Shown: positions 35,945 to 45,033, counted from the first letter of the stretch. The stretch is 64,000 nt of DNA from Candidatus Trichofilum aggregatum (GCA_016716885.1 JADJUV010000010.1:1-64000); one strand, 5' to 3'. Notes: a model not told the origin generated them from the letters alone. Numbers and translations are program-made.

Positions 35945-36469
35945 ATGAACATCCTTATTTACCCCACTATGATTCTTGCCGCATTAGGTTTGGTGTTGAG
36001 TTTGATTGTTCACATGGCCGCGCTTTTCGGTTTGCCCGTTTCTCTGCCCTTTAATGCCATGAGCCTACACACGGGCGTTTTCGTGGTCTGGATTCCGGCC
36101 ATGTTTGTGTCTTACCCCGCTATCCGCAAGGTGCCCCGACAAGATCAGTGGCGGGCCATGTTACGGGGTTGCCCTGATTGGCTTCGTTATCTCACCTATG
36201 GCTTTTTTGCTTATGCTATTGTCAATTTTGTCTTGTCCTTTATGCTCGTGAGAGCAAACGTTGGCCCGTCCGTAACTGAGGCACCTACGGACATTGTTCG
36301 GGGCTTTTCTGGGCATTGGATGTTCTTTTATTGCACCGCATTTGCCACTTTATATGCGGCCATGCAGCGAGATAAACTGGGGTTAGTGCGCCGTTGTCCC
36401 CAGGGCCACGAGGTCTCTCTCCGGGCCAGATATTGTGAAAAATGCGGCGAAACGGTGGCAGAACGCTAA
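35945..36469 (+). CDS. Membrane protein with C-terminal zinc ribbon
   Basis: A 174-residue protein with four predicted membrane helices (for example MILAALGLVLSLIVHMAAL and the helix around FFAYAIVNFVLSFMLV). The cytoplasmic end, RRCPQGHEVSLRARYCEKCG, has CxxGH and CxxC pairs and so could bind zinc as a treble-clef or ribbon. I do not recognise the family. The gene stands alone, divergent from thiD. Confidence 0.7.
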   Translation: MNILIYPTMILAALGLVLSLIVHMAALFGLPVSLPFNAMSLHTGVFVVWIPAMFVSYPAIRKVPRQDQWRAMLRGCPDWLRYLTYGFFAYAIVNFVLSFMLVRANVGPSVTEAPTDIVRGFSGHWMFFYCTAFATLYAAMQRDKLGLVRRCPQGHEVSLRARYCEKCGETVAER

Positions 36470-36517
36470 CCTGCAATCAACCACAACTTCAGGTAGAGCG
36501 GTTGTATCCGTTGCACC

Positions 36518-36877
36518 TTATCGGGGGGTTTTGTAGTGAATGAGGCCGACGGCCAATAGGACCGCGGCCGCGACCAGTATAAGCAACCAGGGCCAGGCCG
36601 GTTTACCTGCCTCAATGGTGGTCAAATCAACCCCGGTGGGTGGTGGGCAGTAAGGGTAACAGGCCGGTGTGCTGGGGGGCGTCACCGGGTGGGGCGTGTA
36701 GGGTACGCTGGTGGGTGGCACCGGGTAGGCTGTTGGTGGTGGGGTGCGTGTTGGTGTGCCTATGGGGGTAGGGGTGGGGCCAGGATAAGGATCAGGGGTG
36801 GAAGTGGGTAAAAACGGCGCGGCCGCAACAACACCCAAGGCACTCAAAATGAGAAGAAAAACCCAATATTGTTTCAT
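36518..36877 (-). CDS. Small Pro/Thr-rich exported membrane protein
   Basis: 119 residues: N-terminal signal or anchor helix (VFLLILSALGVVAAA), a low-complexity region of Pro, Thr and Tyr with two Cys (TPACYPYCPP), and a C-terminal membrane helix (PWLLILVAAAVLLAVGL) followed by HYKTPR. The layout is that of a surface stalk anchored at its C-terminus. Function unknown. Confidence 0.65.
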   Translation of the reverse strand: MKQYWVFLLILSALGVVAAAPFLPTSTPDPYPGPTPTPIGTPTRTPPPTAYPVPPTSVPYTPHPVTPPSTPACYPYCPPPTGVDLTTIEAGKPAWPWLLILVAAAVLLAVGLIHYKTPR

Positions 36878-36925
36878 GGTACCTCTTTATTCGATTGTGG
36901 CGAAAATTAGCCCGACCTCTATAAA

Positions 36926-36963
36926 TCTCTCAGTCTCTTAGTCTCTTAATCGCTTAGTCTCCA
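36926..36963. repeat. AGTCTCT heptamer tract
   Basis: About five AGTCTCT/TAGTCTC-type units in the gap between two divergent genes; the same heptamer occurs at 19119-19160, 42731-42778 and 56177-56205. Confidence 0.75.
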
Positions 36964-37089
36964 GAGGTCAGCTTAAAAAACGCCATATCCAACACTTTGT
37001 TATGTGGCTTGCTCCGTCAATAAAACACTTTATACTTTTCACCATCTTACTCCCCCCGCCGACGAACACCAAAAACTTGAAACGTCCCT

Positions 37090-38193
37090 ATGATATCTAC
37101 CAGCAACCTGATGGAATTACTCTGGCGATTGCCCGTTTTTGCTGTTGGGGCGGCCATCGCGGCCGCGGCCCTGCTTTCCGCCATTCGCACCTTTGTGTTG
37201 CCCCGTAGCGCCGTTGATTTCATCACCCGCTGGACCTTCCTCGCCACCCGGCGCTTGTTCATGCTACGGCTACGCTTCAGCCACACCTACACCGAGCGCG
37301 ACCGGATCATGGCTTATTATGCGCCCATTTCCTTGCTCCTGCTCCTGCCCGTCTGGCTTTTCCTGACCGAAATCGGCTTCTCTTTCATGTTTTGGGCTAG
37401 CGGCACCGGGAGCTATTTTGAGGCGTTCACCGTCAGTGGTTCATCCTTATTGACGCTGGGTTTTGCCCGACAAGAGGGCTGGCTGGCCATCAACCTGTCT
37501 CTCGTCGAAGCGGTGATCGGGCTGATTGAGGTGGCTTTGCTCATCGCCTACCTGCCGACGATGTACAGCGCTTTTTCGCAACGTGAGCAGGCGGTCACGA
37601 TGTTGGAAGTGTATGCCAACACCCCCCCTTCGGCGGTCGATATGATTAGTCGCCTGCAACGGATTCGTGGACTGGGTGGGTTACAGGATTTTTGGGAGCG
37701 GTGGGAAGGTTGGTTTGCTGGCCTGGCCGAAAGCCATACCTCGCTGGCGGCCCTGGTGTTTTTCCGCTCTCCTGTGCCAGAACAGTCGTGGATTACGGCG
37801 GCAGGGGCGGTGCTGGACGCGGCCGCGTTCCTACAATCCACTGTAGACATCCCCAACACCCCCGAAGCTTCACTCTGCCTGCGGGCGGGCTACGTGGCCC
37901 TGCACCGTATCGCCGACACCTTCCGCTTAGACTACAACCCGCGGCCGCAATTCCCCCGCGACCCCATCAGCATCACCCGGCAGGAGTTTAATGAAGCCTG
38001 TGCCGCGTTAGCCGCTCAGGGCGTGCCCCTAAAACCCGATTTAGATCAGGCCTGGATTGATTTTGCGGGTTGGCGGGTTAATTATGACCAGGTGCTGCTC
38101 CTTCTTTGCTCCATGACCATGGCCCCATCCGCCCGCTGGTCAGCCGACCGCGCCCCCGCCTTCCGCATTCCCCGGCTGTTTGGTCAGAGATAA
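37090..38193 (+). CDS. Membrane protein with a channel-like pore region
   Basis: A 367-residue protein with four or five membrane helices in the first 170 residues and a soluble C-terminal half. Between helices, FEAFTVSGSSLLTLGF looks like a pore helix plus a filter-like TxGF string as in two-helix potassium channels, but without the canonical TVGYGD. The soluble part (about residues 170-367) is helical and has no motif I know. It may be an ion-channel relative or a conserved actinobacterial/Chloroflexota membrane family; the pore assignment is tentative. Confidence 0.6.
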   Translation: MISTSNLMELLWRLPVFAVGAAIAAAALLSAIRTFVLPRSAVDFITRWTFLATRRLFMLRLRFSHTYTERDRIMAYYAPISLLLLLPVWLFLTEIGFSFMFWASGTGSYFEAFTVSGSSLLTLGFARQEGWLAINLSLVEAVIGLIEVALLIAYLPTMYSAFSQREQAVTMLEVYANTPPSAVDMISRLQRIRGLGGLQDFWERWEGWFAGLAESHTSLAALVFFRSPVPEQSWITAAGAVLDAAAFLQSTVDIPNTPEASLCLRAGYVALHRIADTFRLDYNPRPQFPRDPISITRQEFNEACAALAAQGVPLKPDLDQAWIDFAGWRVNYDQVLLLLCSMTMAPSARWSADRAPAFRIPRLFGQR

Positions 38194-38615
38194 CGCGAGG
38201 TTTTTTCGCCCTATCGCCCTAACCTGGACAAACCAGAAAAGATTTATCCACAGATTTCACAGATGAACACAGATTTGTCTTTTCATCTGTGAAAATCTGT
38301 GCCATCTGTGGTTCACTTCTTGTTATCTGTACAAGAAGTTGACTCGGAAGGTCCTTGTCGCCGCGTCGGGTATAAATCCATTGTTTTCCAGGACAAATAA
38401 ACCTGTGACGCCTTCCCCAAACTGGTTACAACCAAATCCGAATAGTACTAAAGAGTGAAACGGTTATAATTCCTGTTTGTTGTAGATATTGCGTTCTCTA
38501 AAATTACCTTCCTACAATTTAGCTCAAAATGCAGGATTAAATGGCTTAAATGGGTTGAACCAATTGATTCACCCTGTCATGGTTCATAGCCTGGCACGCC
38601 TACAGTTCTGCCACA
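38194..38615. other. 422-bp intergenic region with CACAGAT repeats
   Basis: Bases about 38238-38312 contain CACAGAT-type units on one side (ACAGATTTCACAGATGAAC) and their reverse complements (ATCTGTG) on the other, so the stretch can fold into a long imperfect hairpin. A TATAAT lies at 38465-38470 without a convincing -35 box. No gene is supported. Confidence 0.5.
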
Positions 38616-38633
38616 TTGTTCCAGGAGGCATCA

Positions 38634-39773
38634 GTGAAATCTCGCTCTTTTCATCTTTTTCTATGGGGAAGTTTGTTGCTGTTTAGTTTATGGCTCGCCC
38701 GTAGCGCGGCCGCGGCCCCCCCGACCGTCCAGCCCTCTGACAAAACCAACCCGGTTCTCCTCACCCCTTTCATCGAAAACCGCCGTTTGCGGGCCGAAAA
38801 TGATGCGTCCTTCCTCACTGGCCCCAACAGTGGTGAACCCCTCACCATCGCGCTGGATTTCTTCCAGGCGCACCAAAACGAGTTAGGGCTTACCGCCGCC
38901 GATACTGTGGAAATGGCGATCAGTAAACATTACACCAGCCAACACACAGGCACGACCCACATTTATTGGCAACAGAAATGGCAACAATTGGATGTCATTG
39001 GCGCCTCGACCAGTATCCAGATAGCCGCCGATGGCAGTGTGGTCAATCTTTATACTAATTTCGTTGGCGATCTGGCCGGGCGTGTGGCGACAACCTCGGC
39101 CACGCTGTCCGCCAGTGAGGCTGTCCACGCGGCCGCAACCGCCCTCGGTCTCAGTCTCACCGAACCCCTCACCGTGCAAGAAAACATCGGTGGGCCAGCC
39201 CAGCGTTTTGTTTTCAGCCATGGCGGCATCTCCCTGGAACCAATCCCGGCCTGGTTGGTCTACCAGCCCCTTGCTGACGGGTCAGTGCGCCTGGCCTGGG
39301 CCGTGGAGATTTATGAACTCAGTAGCCAGCATTGGTGGAACATCCGCGTGGATGCGGTTACCGGTGAGGCTTTAGGGCAATATGATTATGTGGTGAGTGA
39401 GAACTGGGGTGAGGCCAATCACGCGGCCGCGTCCCAACCGGCCTCACCTACCAGCACCACAACACAGGGCGCGGCCGCGAGCCAACCCCCTCTGGCCCCC
39501 GATAGCTATCGGGTTTACCCCATGCCTGTCGTTAGCCCCATCTACACCAGCCCCGCCCCCCCGGCCGATGCCCGTGTGCTGGTAGATAACCCCGCCAATG
39601 CTCTGGCATCCCCTTTTGGCTGGCACGATACCAACGGCGCGGCTGGAGCCGAATTCACCACCACCCAGGGCAACAACGTCCATGCCTACGTTGATGCGGA
39701 CACCATAACAACACCCCTGATGCCGGTTCCTCGCCTGATGGCGGAGCCGGGCTGGTTTTTGATTTTGCCCTGA
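38634..39773 (+). CDS. M36 (fungalysin-type) metalloprotease, propeptide part (frameshifted)
   Basis: Starts at GTG 38634, six bases after AGGAGG (38622-38627). Signal peptide of about 26 residues (LFLWGSLLLFSLWLARSAAA), then the FTP/PepSY-type propeptide of fungalysins (TTHIYWQQKWQQLDVIGAS, VRLAWAVEIYELSSQHWWN). The coding frame is lost at about 39690, where DAD should run into NNTPDAGSSPDGGAGLVFDF. Two GCGGCCGC (39423, 39471) encode Ala runs in a Ser/Pro/Thr linker. The propeptide keeps the enzyme inactive until export. Confidence 0.8.
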   Translation: MKSRSFHLFLWGSLLLFSLWLARSAAAAPPTVQPSDKTNPVLLTPFIENRRLRAENDASFLTGPNSGEPLTIALDFFQAHQNELGLTAADTVEMAISKHYTSQHTGTTHIYWQQKWQQLDVIGASTSIQIAADGSVVNLYTNFVGDLAGRVATTSATLSASEAVHAAATALGLSLTEPLTVQENIGGPAQRFVFSHGGISLEPIPAWLVYQPLADGSVRLAWAVEIYELSSQHWWNIRVDAVTGEALGQYDYVVSENWGEANHAAASQPASPTSTTTQGAAASQPPLAPDSYRVYPMPVVSPIYTSPAPPADARVLVDNPANALASPFGWHDTNGAAGAEFTTTQGNNVHAYVDADTITTPLMPVPRLMAEPGWFLILP

Positions 39774-39774
39774 A

Positions 39775-40413
39775 TTGACCCAGCCTCCCAGTGCTTACAG
39801 GCCAGCGGCGGTTACCAACCTGTTCTATTGGAACAACATTATTCATGATGTTTATTACCAGTATGGCTTTGACGAAGCCAGCGGCAATTTCCAGGAAAAC
39901 AACTATGGCCGTGGCGGTGTGGGCAACGATTACGTTCAAGCCGAGGCGCAGGATGGTAGTGGCACGAATAACGCTAATTTTGCTACACCCTCAGACGGGA
40001 ATAATCCGCGGATGCAAATGTACGTCGGCAATTTGATCACCCCCAATGTGGATGGCGACCTGGACAACCATGTCATTGTCCACGAATATGGGCACGGCAT
40101 TTCTAATCGCCTGACTGGTGGCCCGGCCAACGTAGGCTGCCTGCAAAACCAGGAGCAAATGGGTGAAGGCTGGAGCGACTGGTTAGGTTTGGTTATTACG
40201 ACCAACGCCAGCGAAACGGCCACCACCAATCGCCCTGTCGGTAACTACCTGTTTGGTCAGGCCCCACAACTGGTTGGCATTCGCCCGGCCCTTACACCAC
40301 CGACATGGCGGTCAACAACTACACCTATAGCAACCCGCCCGCGATGGCTGTTCCGCATGGCGTCGGCTTTGTCTGGTCCACCATGCTGTGGGAAATTTAC
40401 TGGAATCTGGTAG
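39775..40413 (+). CDS. M36 metalloprotease, catalytic zinc-site part (frameshifted)
   Basis: Carries SAYRPAAVTNLFYWNNIIHD and VIVHEYGHGISNRLTGG; HEYGH is the HExxH zinc site of peptidase family M36. FALN-LTQPPS should join it to the previous frame (break about 39770). The coding sequence leaves this frame at about 40295, where GIRPA should continue PYTTDMAVNNYTYSNPP in the next fragment. Read together with its neighbours the active site is complete. Confidence 0.8.
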   Translation: MTQPPSAYRPAAVTNLFYWNNIIHDVYYQYGFDEASGNFQENNYGRGGVGNDYVQAEAQDGSGTNNANFATPSDGNNPRMQMYVGNLITPNVDGDLDNHVIVHEYGHGISNRLTGGPANVGCLQNQEQMGEGWSDWLGLVITTNASETATTNRPVGNYLFGQAPQLVGIRPALTPPTWRSTTTPIATRPRWLFRMASALSGPPCCGKFTGIW

Positions 40414-42365
40414 ATCAATATGGCTTTAACCCCAATTTTTATGGGGCCTGGAATACCGGGGGGAACAATCTCGCCATCCAATTAGTGATGGATGGGATGA
40501 AATTACAACCGTGTAGCCCTGGTTTTGTGGATGGTCGCAATGCCATCTTACAGGCGGATACGGCCTTGACCGGCGGCCGCAACCAATGCCTTATTTGGGC
40601 GGGTTTTGCCAAGCGCGGATTGGGCTTTAGTGCCAGCCAGGGTAGCTCTGGTAGCACGAGTGACGGCACGGCGGCTTTTGATATGCCAGTGGCCTGCCAA
40701 TTGCTCAATGCCCCCACCTTTCCCGCCAGCCAATCGGTGTGTTCTACCAGCACCAATTCTGTCACCTATGATGTGTTGGTGGGCAGTGGCTTCACCCCCC
40801 CGGTAGCGCTGAGTGCCAGCGGCAACCCTGCCGGAAGCACCACCAGTTTTGCCCCGAACCCGGTGACGGTTGTTCCCCGTTACAGTACATTGACAGTGGG
40901 TAATCTGACAGGCGTTGCCAGTGGCAATTACACCATCACGATTAACGGTGTGGGTATCGCCACGGACAGCACCACGGTGGATCTGAATGTGGTCAGCGCC
41001 ATCCCCGCGGTAACCACATTAGCCACACCAGTAAATGGGGCAACCAATGTCGCTTTGACGCCGACGCTGACCTGGAACGCGGCCGCAGGGGCCGCCAGTT
41101 ATGTGCTAGAGCTAGATGATGATCCGGGGTTTGGCAGTATCAACTACACAACCACCATTGCCGGTACCAGTCAGGCCATTGCCACATCCCTATCGCCAGC
41201 AACGGTCTATTACTGGCGGGTGCGGCCGCAAAACGGTTGTGGTTTTGGCCCTTATTCCACCACCTTCTCCTTCTTGACTCTCAGTACCGCACCAGTCGTT
41301 ATCGCTTGTAACCAGACTGATTTCGCCATTCCTGATAACAACCCGGCGGGCATCAACAGCAGTATCGTTAATCCCGGTACAGGCATGATTAGTGATCTGG
41401 ATATGGTCATTACCACGACACATAGCTACGTAGGCGATCTCATCTACACACTGACCCATGTGGATACAGGAACGGCTCGTACCGTTATTGATCGCCCAGG
41501 GTATACGGGGACTGGCTTTGGTTGTGGTAATAACCATATCAATGCCCGATTGAGTGATGAAGCAGCTTTACCGGTTGAGAATCAATGTGCCACCAGTACT
41601 GGAGCGACCCCACCGCCTTATGCTATTAATGGGACATTCATCCCTAATAACAGTTTGACTAACTTTGATGGGCAAAGTCTGGCTGGAACCTGGCAACTAA
41701 ATGCCTCTGATCGGGCTGGCGGTGACATAGGCACATTGACGGGTTGGTGTCTGGTTGCCACGACAACCGCCCCCACCACGGCCGACTTTAGCGACCTGGA
41801 CAATAGTTACGGCGTCGCCTGGCACACCGGAACCGGAGCCTTGCGCCTGGGGAGCAGTTGGACGGCTGATTCCACTTTCTTTATGGCGGGCGATGATGCC
41901 AGTGATGATGGCATTACCCGTGAGGATGAGTGGGTTCCTGGCAATCCGGCGACGTTGGGTGTGAACGTAGGCGGCACGGGTGTTTCTCCCTGGCTGGCGG
42001 GTTGGGTGGACTGGAACAACAACGGCGTCTTTGAGACACCCGGTGAGCGAATTGTGGATCAGGCGGTAACTGTGGGGGCTAACTCTGTTGTCTTTTCTGT
42101 GCCGCTCAGTTATGTGACTGGGTTATCGGTACAGGCCCGGTTCCGTCTCTTTGATAGTGAGCCGTTTGGGCCGTTGAGTAACGCGGCCGCAACCGGTGCG
42201 GCCGCCAACGGTGAAGTGGAAGATTATGCCTATGCCTTCACGCCCACCGCCATTACCCTGCAATCGGTCCAGGTCGGGCGGGGTTGGGTGTGGCCGTTGG
42301 CTGTGGCGGTAATGGGAATGGCCGCGGCCGCGACCTCTTCTGGTTCACCTATCGCCGCCGGTTGA
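40305..42365 (+). CDS. M36 metalloprotease, C-terminal domains (frameshifted)
   Basis: Continues the catalytic domain (HGVGFVWSTMLWEIYWNLVD, the third zinc-ligand region) to about residue 130. Then come a fibronectin-III-like module (TPVNGATNVALTPTLTWNAA, TVYYWRVRPQNGCG), a proprotein-convertase P domain (ISDLDMVITTTHSYVGDLIY, SLAGTWQLNASDRAGGD) and a GEVED domain (NGEVEDYAY). A hydrophobic stretch near the end (WVWPLAVAVMGMAAAA) may anchor the protein. This multidomain secreted protease would act on large extracellular substrates. A terminator follows at 42407. Confidence 0.83.
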   Translation: MAVNNYTYSNPPAMAVPHGVGFVWSTMLWEIYWNLVDQYGFNPNFYGAWNTGGNNLAIQLVMDGMKLQPCSPGFVDGRNAILQADTALTGGRNQCLIWAGFAKRGLGFSASQGSSGSTSDGTAAFDMPVACQLLNAPTFPASQSVCSTSTNSVTYDVLVGSGFTPPVALSASGNPAGSTTSFAPNPVTVVPRYSTLTVGNLTGVASGNYTITINGVGIATDSTTVDLNVVSAIPAVTTLATPVNGATNVALTPTLTWNAAAGAASYVLELDDDPGFGSINYTTTIAGTSQAIATSLSPATVYYWRVRPQNGCGFGPYSTTFSFLTLSTAPVVIACNQTDFAIPDNNPAGINSSIVNPGTGMISDLDMVITTTHSYVGDLIYTLTHVDTGTARTVIDRPGYTGTGFGCGNNHINARLSDEAALPVENQCATSTGATPPPYAINGTFIPNNSLTNFDGQSLAGTWQLNASDRAGGDIGTLTGWCLVATTTAPTTADFSDLDNSYGVAWHTGTGALRLGSSWTADSTFFMAGDDASDDGITREDEWVPGNPATLGVNVGGTGVSPWLAGWVDWNNNGVFETPGERIVDQAVTVGANSVVFSVPLSYVTGLSVQARFRLFDSEPFGPLSNAAATGAAANGEVEDYAYAFTPTAITLQSVQVGRGWVWPLAVAVMGMAAAATSSGSPIAAG

Positions 42366-42406
42366 TAAGCCATACGCAGTGAGTCATAACCAGTAATAAG
42401 TAAAAC

Positions 42407-42435
42407 AAGCCCTGACCATAAGTCGGGGCTTTTTT
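42407..42435 (+). terminator. Terminator after the M36 protease gene
   Basis: AAGCCCTGAC (42407-42416) pairs with GTCGGGGCTT with one G-T pair, followed by a run of T to 42435. Confidence 0.85.
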
Positions 42436-42501
42436 GATTACCATGATCAGCCCCATCCTGCCCCACGCCGCCCTCGATCACTGGTGCTCAGTCTCCAGTG
42501 T

Positions 42502-42733
42502 CTAGTACAGCTTGACACAAGTCCTTAGCCGATTTAGTCGGAAGACCCATCCCCCCTGACCCCCCTTCCCGGGGGAAGGGGGGAACTTAGCGGCGCGGTT
42601 TTTCGGGCCTTCGCCCCGAAAAACCGCGCCCAAGTCCCCGCCCTGGGGGGGGGTTAGGTGGGGTTTCCGGCGACCAACAAATGGTGAGACTTGTGATAAA
42701 AACATACGTCGTACTTTCGTAAAGTTGTACTAG
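42502..42733 (+). mobile_element. MITE-like element, copy A
   Basis: About 232 bases. The ends, CTAGTACAGCTT and (reversed) CTAGTACAACTT, are terminal inverted repeats. The centre is a long hairpin, about 42595-42632, GCGCGGTTTTTCGGG paired with the reverse sequence. An inverted, diverged copy lies at 49730-49947; both share ACAAGTCnTTAGC, AGTCnGAAGACCCATC, GTCGCCGGAAAC and TTTACGAAAGTACGACGTA. There is no transposase or open frame inside. Confidence 0.75.
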
Positions 42734-42778
42734 TCTCCAGTCTCTAGTCTCTCAATCTCTCAGTCTCTCAATCTCCTC
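42731..42778. repeat. AGTCTCT/CAATCTC heptamer tract
   Basis: Six or seven heptamers of the AGTCTCT, CAATCTC and CAGTCTC types begin exactly at the right end of the MITE-like element and end at the stop of the minus-strand lipoprotein gene. A shorter piece of the same repeat (42488-42504) borders the left end, so the element may have inserted into the tract. Confidence 0.75.
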
Positions 42779-43493
42779 CCCCTCCCACCATCACCGGTAC
42801 CCCACCCTCTTGCGAGAGAAAAACTTGCTGATGTTGGCTCAGATCAAGTATGAAGGTGAGACTGTTGCCGTTGATACTGTTGCTGAGGGTGATGGGGTAA
42901 CTCGCGGCCGCGTTGCTGGTAGAAATCGTCACCTCACGCGTGTCGGCATGGGTGTCGCTCATGCCCCGGTAATCCGACCCCATGTCCAGCACCATCTCCC
43001 ACCCCCCCCAACTCAGGCGTTCGTCCCAAGTGAGTGTGAAGGTGGCCGCGTCCGGTTGAGGTGTGACGATGTGGAACGCGGCCGCGTAAATCGCCTCATA
43101 CTCATCCTGCCACCGCTCCTGCACAAAGCTCATGCCACTGTTATACGCCCAGACAAACTCCCCGTCCCGCTTGACACCTACACTGGTTCCCCCGCGATCA
43201 TAAGCCTCTACCTCATCTACTTTGATGCGCTCAAATCGGTTAGCCACAACCGCCTCATAGACCATTTCCATATCCGTGGTACTGGGCTGAAACTGCACCA
43301 CCAGGCTCACGCCACTCATAAAGGTCCCATCTTCCCCCTCACCCACCCGTAAGCTGACACCACGGCTATAGGGCAACATCCCGCCATCAATCTCTACCCG
43401 TACCGCAAAATCGGCAGGTGGTGTTGCTGGAGCGCGGCCGCAACCCACCCCCAACAGCAGGAGCAACCAACAAAATCGTTTCCACATGGTCAA
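42768..43493 (-). CDS. Putative lipoprotein, unknown function
   Basis: A 241-residue protein with signal peptide and lipobox (LLLLLGVGC). The rest is beta-rich, with DTREVTISTSNAAASYPITL and SFVQERWQDEYEAIYAAAF; no family is recognised. The C-terminal Gly run (VMVGGGGD) is encoded next to a heptamer tract. Two in-frame Met codons (residues 1 and 3) are equally possible starts. It lies between the MITE-like element and a hairpin repeat. Confidence 0.65.
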   Translation of the reverse strand: MTMWKRFCWLLLLLGVGCGRAPATPPADFAVRVEIDGGMLPYSRGVSLRVGEGEDGTFMSGVSLVVQFQPSTTDMEMVYEAVVANRFERIKVDEVEAYDRGGTSVGVKRDGEFVWAYNSGMSFVQERWQDEYEAIYAAAFHIVTPQPDAATFTLTWDERLSWGGWEMVLDMGSDYRGMSDTHADTREVTISTSNAAASYPITLSNSINGNSLTFILDLSQHQQVFLSQEGGVPVMVGGGGD

Positions 43494-43622
43494 TACCCCT
43501 TTCCTTATATCTTTGGTATCATTTCCTGGCTAAAGAAGGATTTAGCCCCTGATTTCGTAGTCCGTAGACACTTCCTGGAGCTAAACTCACACGAAATCCT
43601 ACGCAAGTATAGTGAAGATTTT

Positions 43623-43680
43623 GTTTGTAGTGACCGCTTTAGCGGGCTGGCATCAGCCCGCTAAAGCGGTCACTACAAAC
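43623..43680. repeat. Perfect 27-bp inverted repeat (GTAGTGACCGCTTTAGCGG family)
   Basis: Bases 43623-43649 pair perfectly with 43654-43680 around a GCAT loop. It lies between divergent genes. Related but less perfect copies are at 59051-59102 and 60482-60535. Confidence 0.85.
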
Positions 43681-43751
43681 TAAACGCCTGAACATCTAAG
43701 TATAGCTGATTCACCTTACCCATCGAATAACCTTCTGCCTTGGAGCACCTC

Positions 43752-45011
43752 ATGTCACGATACCCTGGCCCCGATACGATTCACCGCTACTTACTCGATA
43801 ATGGGCTAACCCTACTGGTTTATGAAAACTTCGCGGCCGCGACCGTCGTCGTAGACGCCATGATCCGCACCGGCGCTCTGGCCGAAAGCCCGGCCCAGGC
43901 CGGGTTAGCCAGCTTCACCGCCTCCATGCTCATGCGTGGCACCCAACAGCGCGACTTCGCCGACATCTACGAAGCCCTCGAATCCGTAGGCGCTGGTCTT
44001 AGCTTCAGCAGCAACCGCCACATCACCGACTTTTCCGGCGGTGGGCTGGTTGAAGACCCGGATTTCCTCCTCAAGCTGGCCGCCGAATCATTGCGTTACC
44101 CCACTTTCCCGGACGAACATATCGAGCAAGTGCGCGGCGAAACCCTGACCGGCCTGCACATCCGCGCCAATGATACCCGGCAGATGGCCGCCCTCAAATT
44201 TCAGGAAACTGTCTACGCGGGCCATCCCTATGGCGTCAGCGTCGAAGGGTATCCCGAAACCATCAGCGCCATCAACCGGGATGATTTGGTGCAATTCCAT
44301 GCCGAAAACTATGGCCCCACCGGCATGACCATTGTCATCGTGGGGGCTGTGAAGGCTGAAGAGGCATTGGCCAAGGTGGTAGCTACCCTGGGCGACTGGC
44401 AGAACCCGGCCCAGAAGACATTGCCTGCGTTGCCTGAAGTGGCGCGGCCGCGCACCTTCAACCATCTGCACGTCCCCATGAAAGACAAAACCCAATCCGA
44501 CATCATTCTCGGCTGGCCCGGCCCCTCTCGTGTTGCTGATGATTACCTGGCCGCCAGCCTGGCCAACACCGTCCTGGGTGTCTTCGGCATGATGGGGCGG
44601 TTAGGGCAACGGGTGCGTGAGGAGCAAGGGTTGGCCTACTACGCCAGTAGCGCCATGCGCGGCGGACTTGGCCCGTCCCCCTGGTACGTCAGCACTGGCG
44701 TCGCCCCGGACAAAGTAGAACAGGCCCTCACCAGCATCCGTCACGAAGTCCGGCTCATGCGCGATGAACTGGTTCCCGACGAAGAGTTGGCGGACTGCAA
44801 AGCGTATCGTACCGGCTCCTTACCCGTCAGTCTGGAGACCAACAGCGGCCTGGCCGATGTCATCGGCAACATTGCCCTGCACGACCTGGGTTGGGATTAT
44901 CTAAGCCGATTCCCTGACCTGATGAATAACATTAGCGCCGAAGATGTGCGTGCGGCCGCGCAAAAATATCTTGACCCCGACAATGTCGTCGTCACCGTCG
45001 CTGGCCCCTAA
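43752..45011 (+). CDS. M16-family peptidase-like protein lacking the zinc motif
   Basis: About 419 residues from ATG 43752, eight bases after GGAG; a TTG at 43740 is less likely. The fold markers of M16 are present (TVVVDAMIRTGALAESP, VYAGHPYGVSVEGYPETI, YGPTGMTIVIVG, SAMRGGLGPSPWYVSTG). The place of the catalytic HxxEH reads GLASFTASMLMRGT, so there is no zinc site. Such copies form the inactive half of heterodimers like mitochondrial processing peptidase. The active partner is not adjacent. No signal peptide. Role: probably substrate binding in an M16 complex. Confidence 0.85.
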   Translation: MSRYPGPDTIHRYLLDNGLTLLVYENFAAATVVVDAMIRTGALAESPAQAGLASFTASMLMRGTQQRDFADIYEALESVGAGLSFSSNRHITDFSGGGLVEDPDFLLKLAAESLRYPTFPDEHIEQVRGETLTGLHIRANDTRQMAALKFQETVYAGHPYGVSVEGYPETISAINRDDLVQFHAENYGPTGMTIVIVGAVKAEEALAKVVATLGDWQNPAQKTLPALPEVARPRTFNHLHVPMKDKTQSDIILGWPGPSRVADDYLAASLANTVLGVFGMMGRLGQRVREEQGLAYYASSAMRGGLGPSPWYVSTGVAPDKVEQALTSIRHEVRLMRDELVPDEELADCKAYRTGSLPVSLETNSGLADVIGNIALHDLGWDYLSRFPDLMNNISAEDVRAAAQKYLDPDNVVVTVAGP

Positions 45012-45033
45012 AAAGGGGGCAGAAAAGTGTGTG

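Noticed and set aside
42502..42733. Insertion sequence with transposase
   Set aside because: Only 232 bases, no open frame for a transposase; kept as a MITE-like element.
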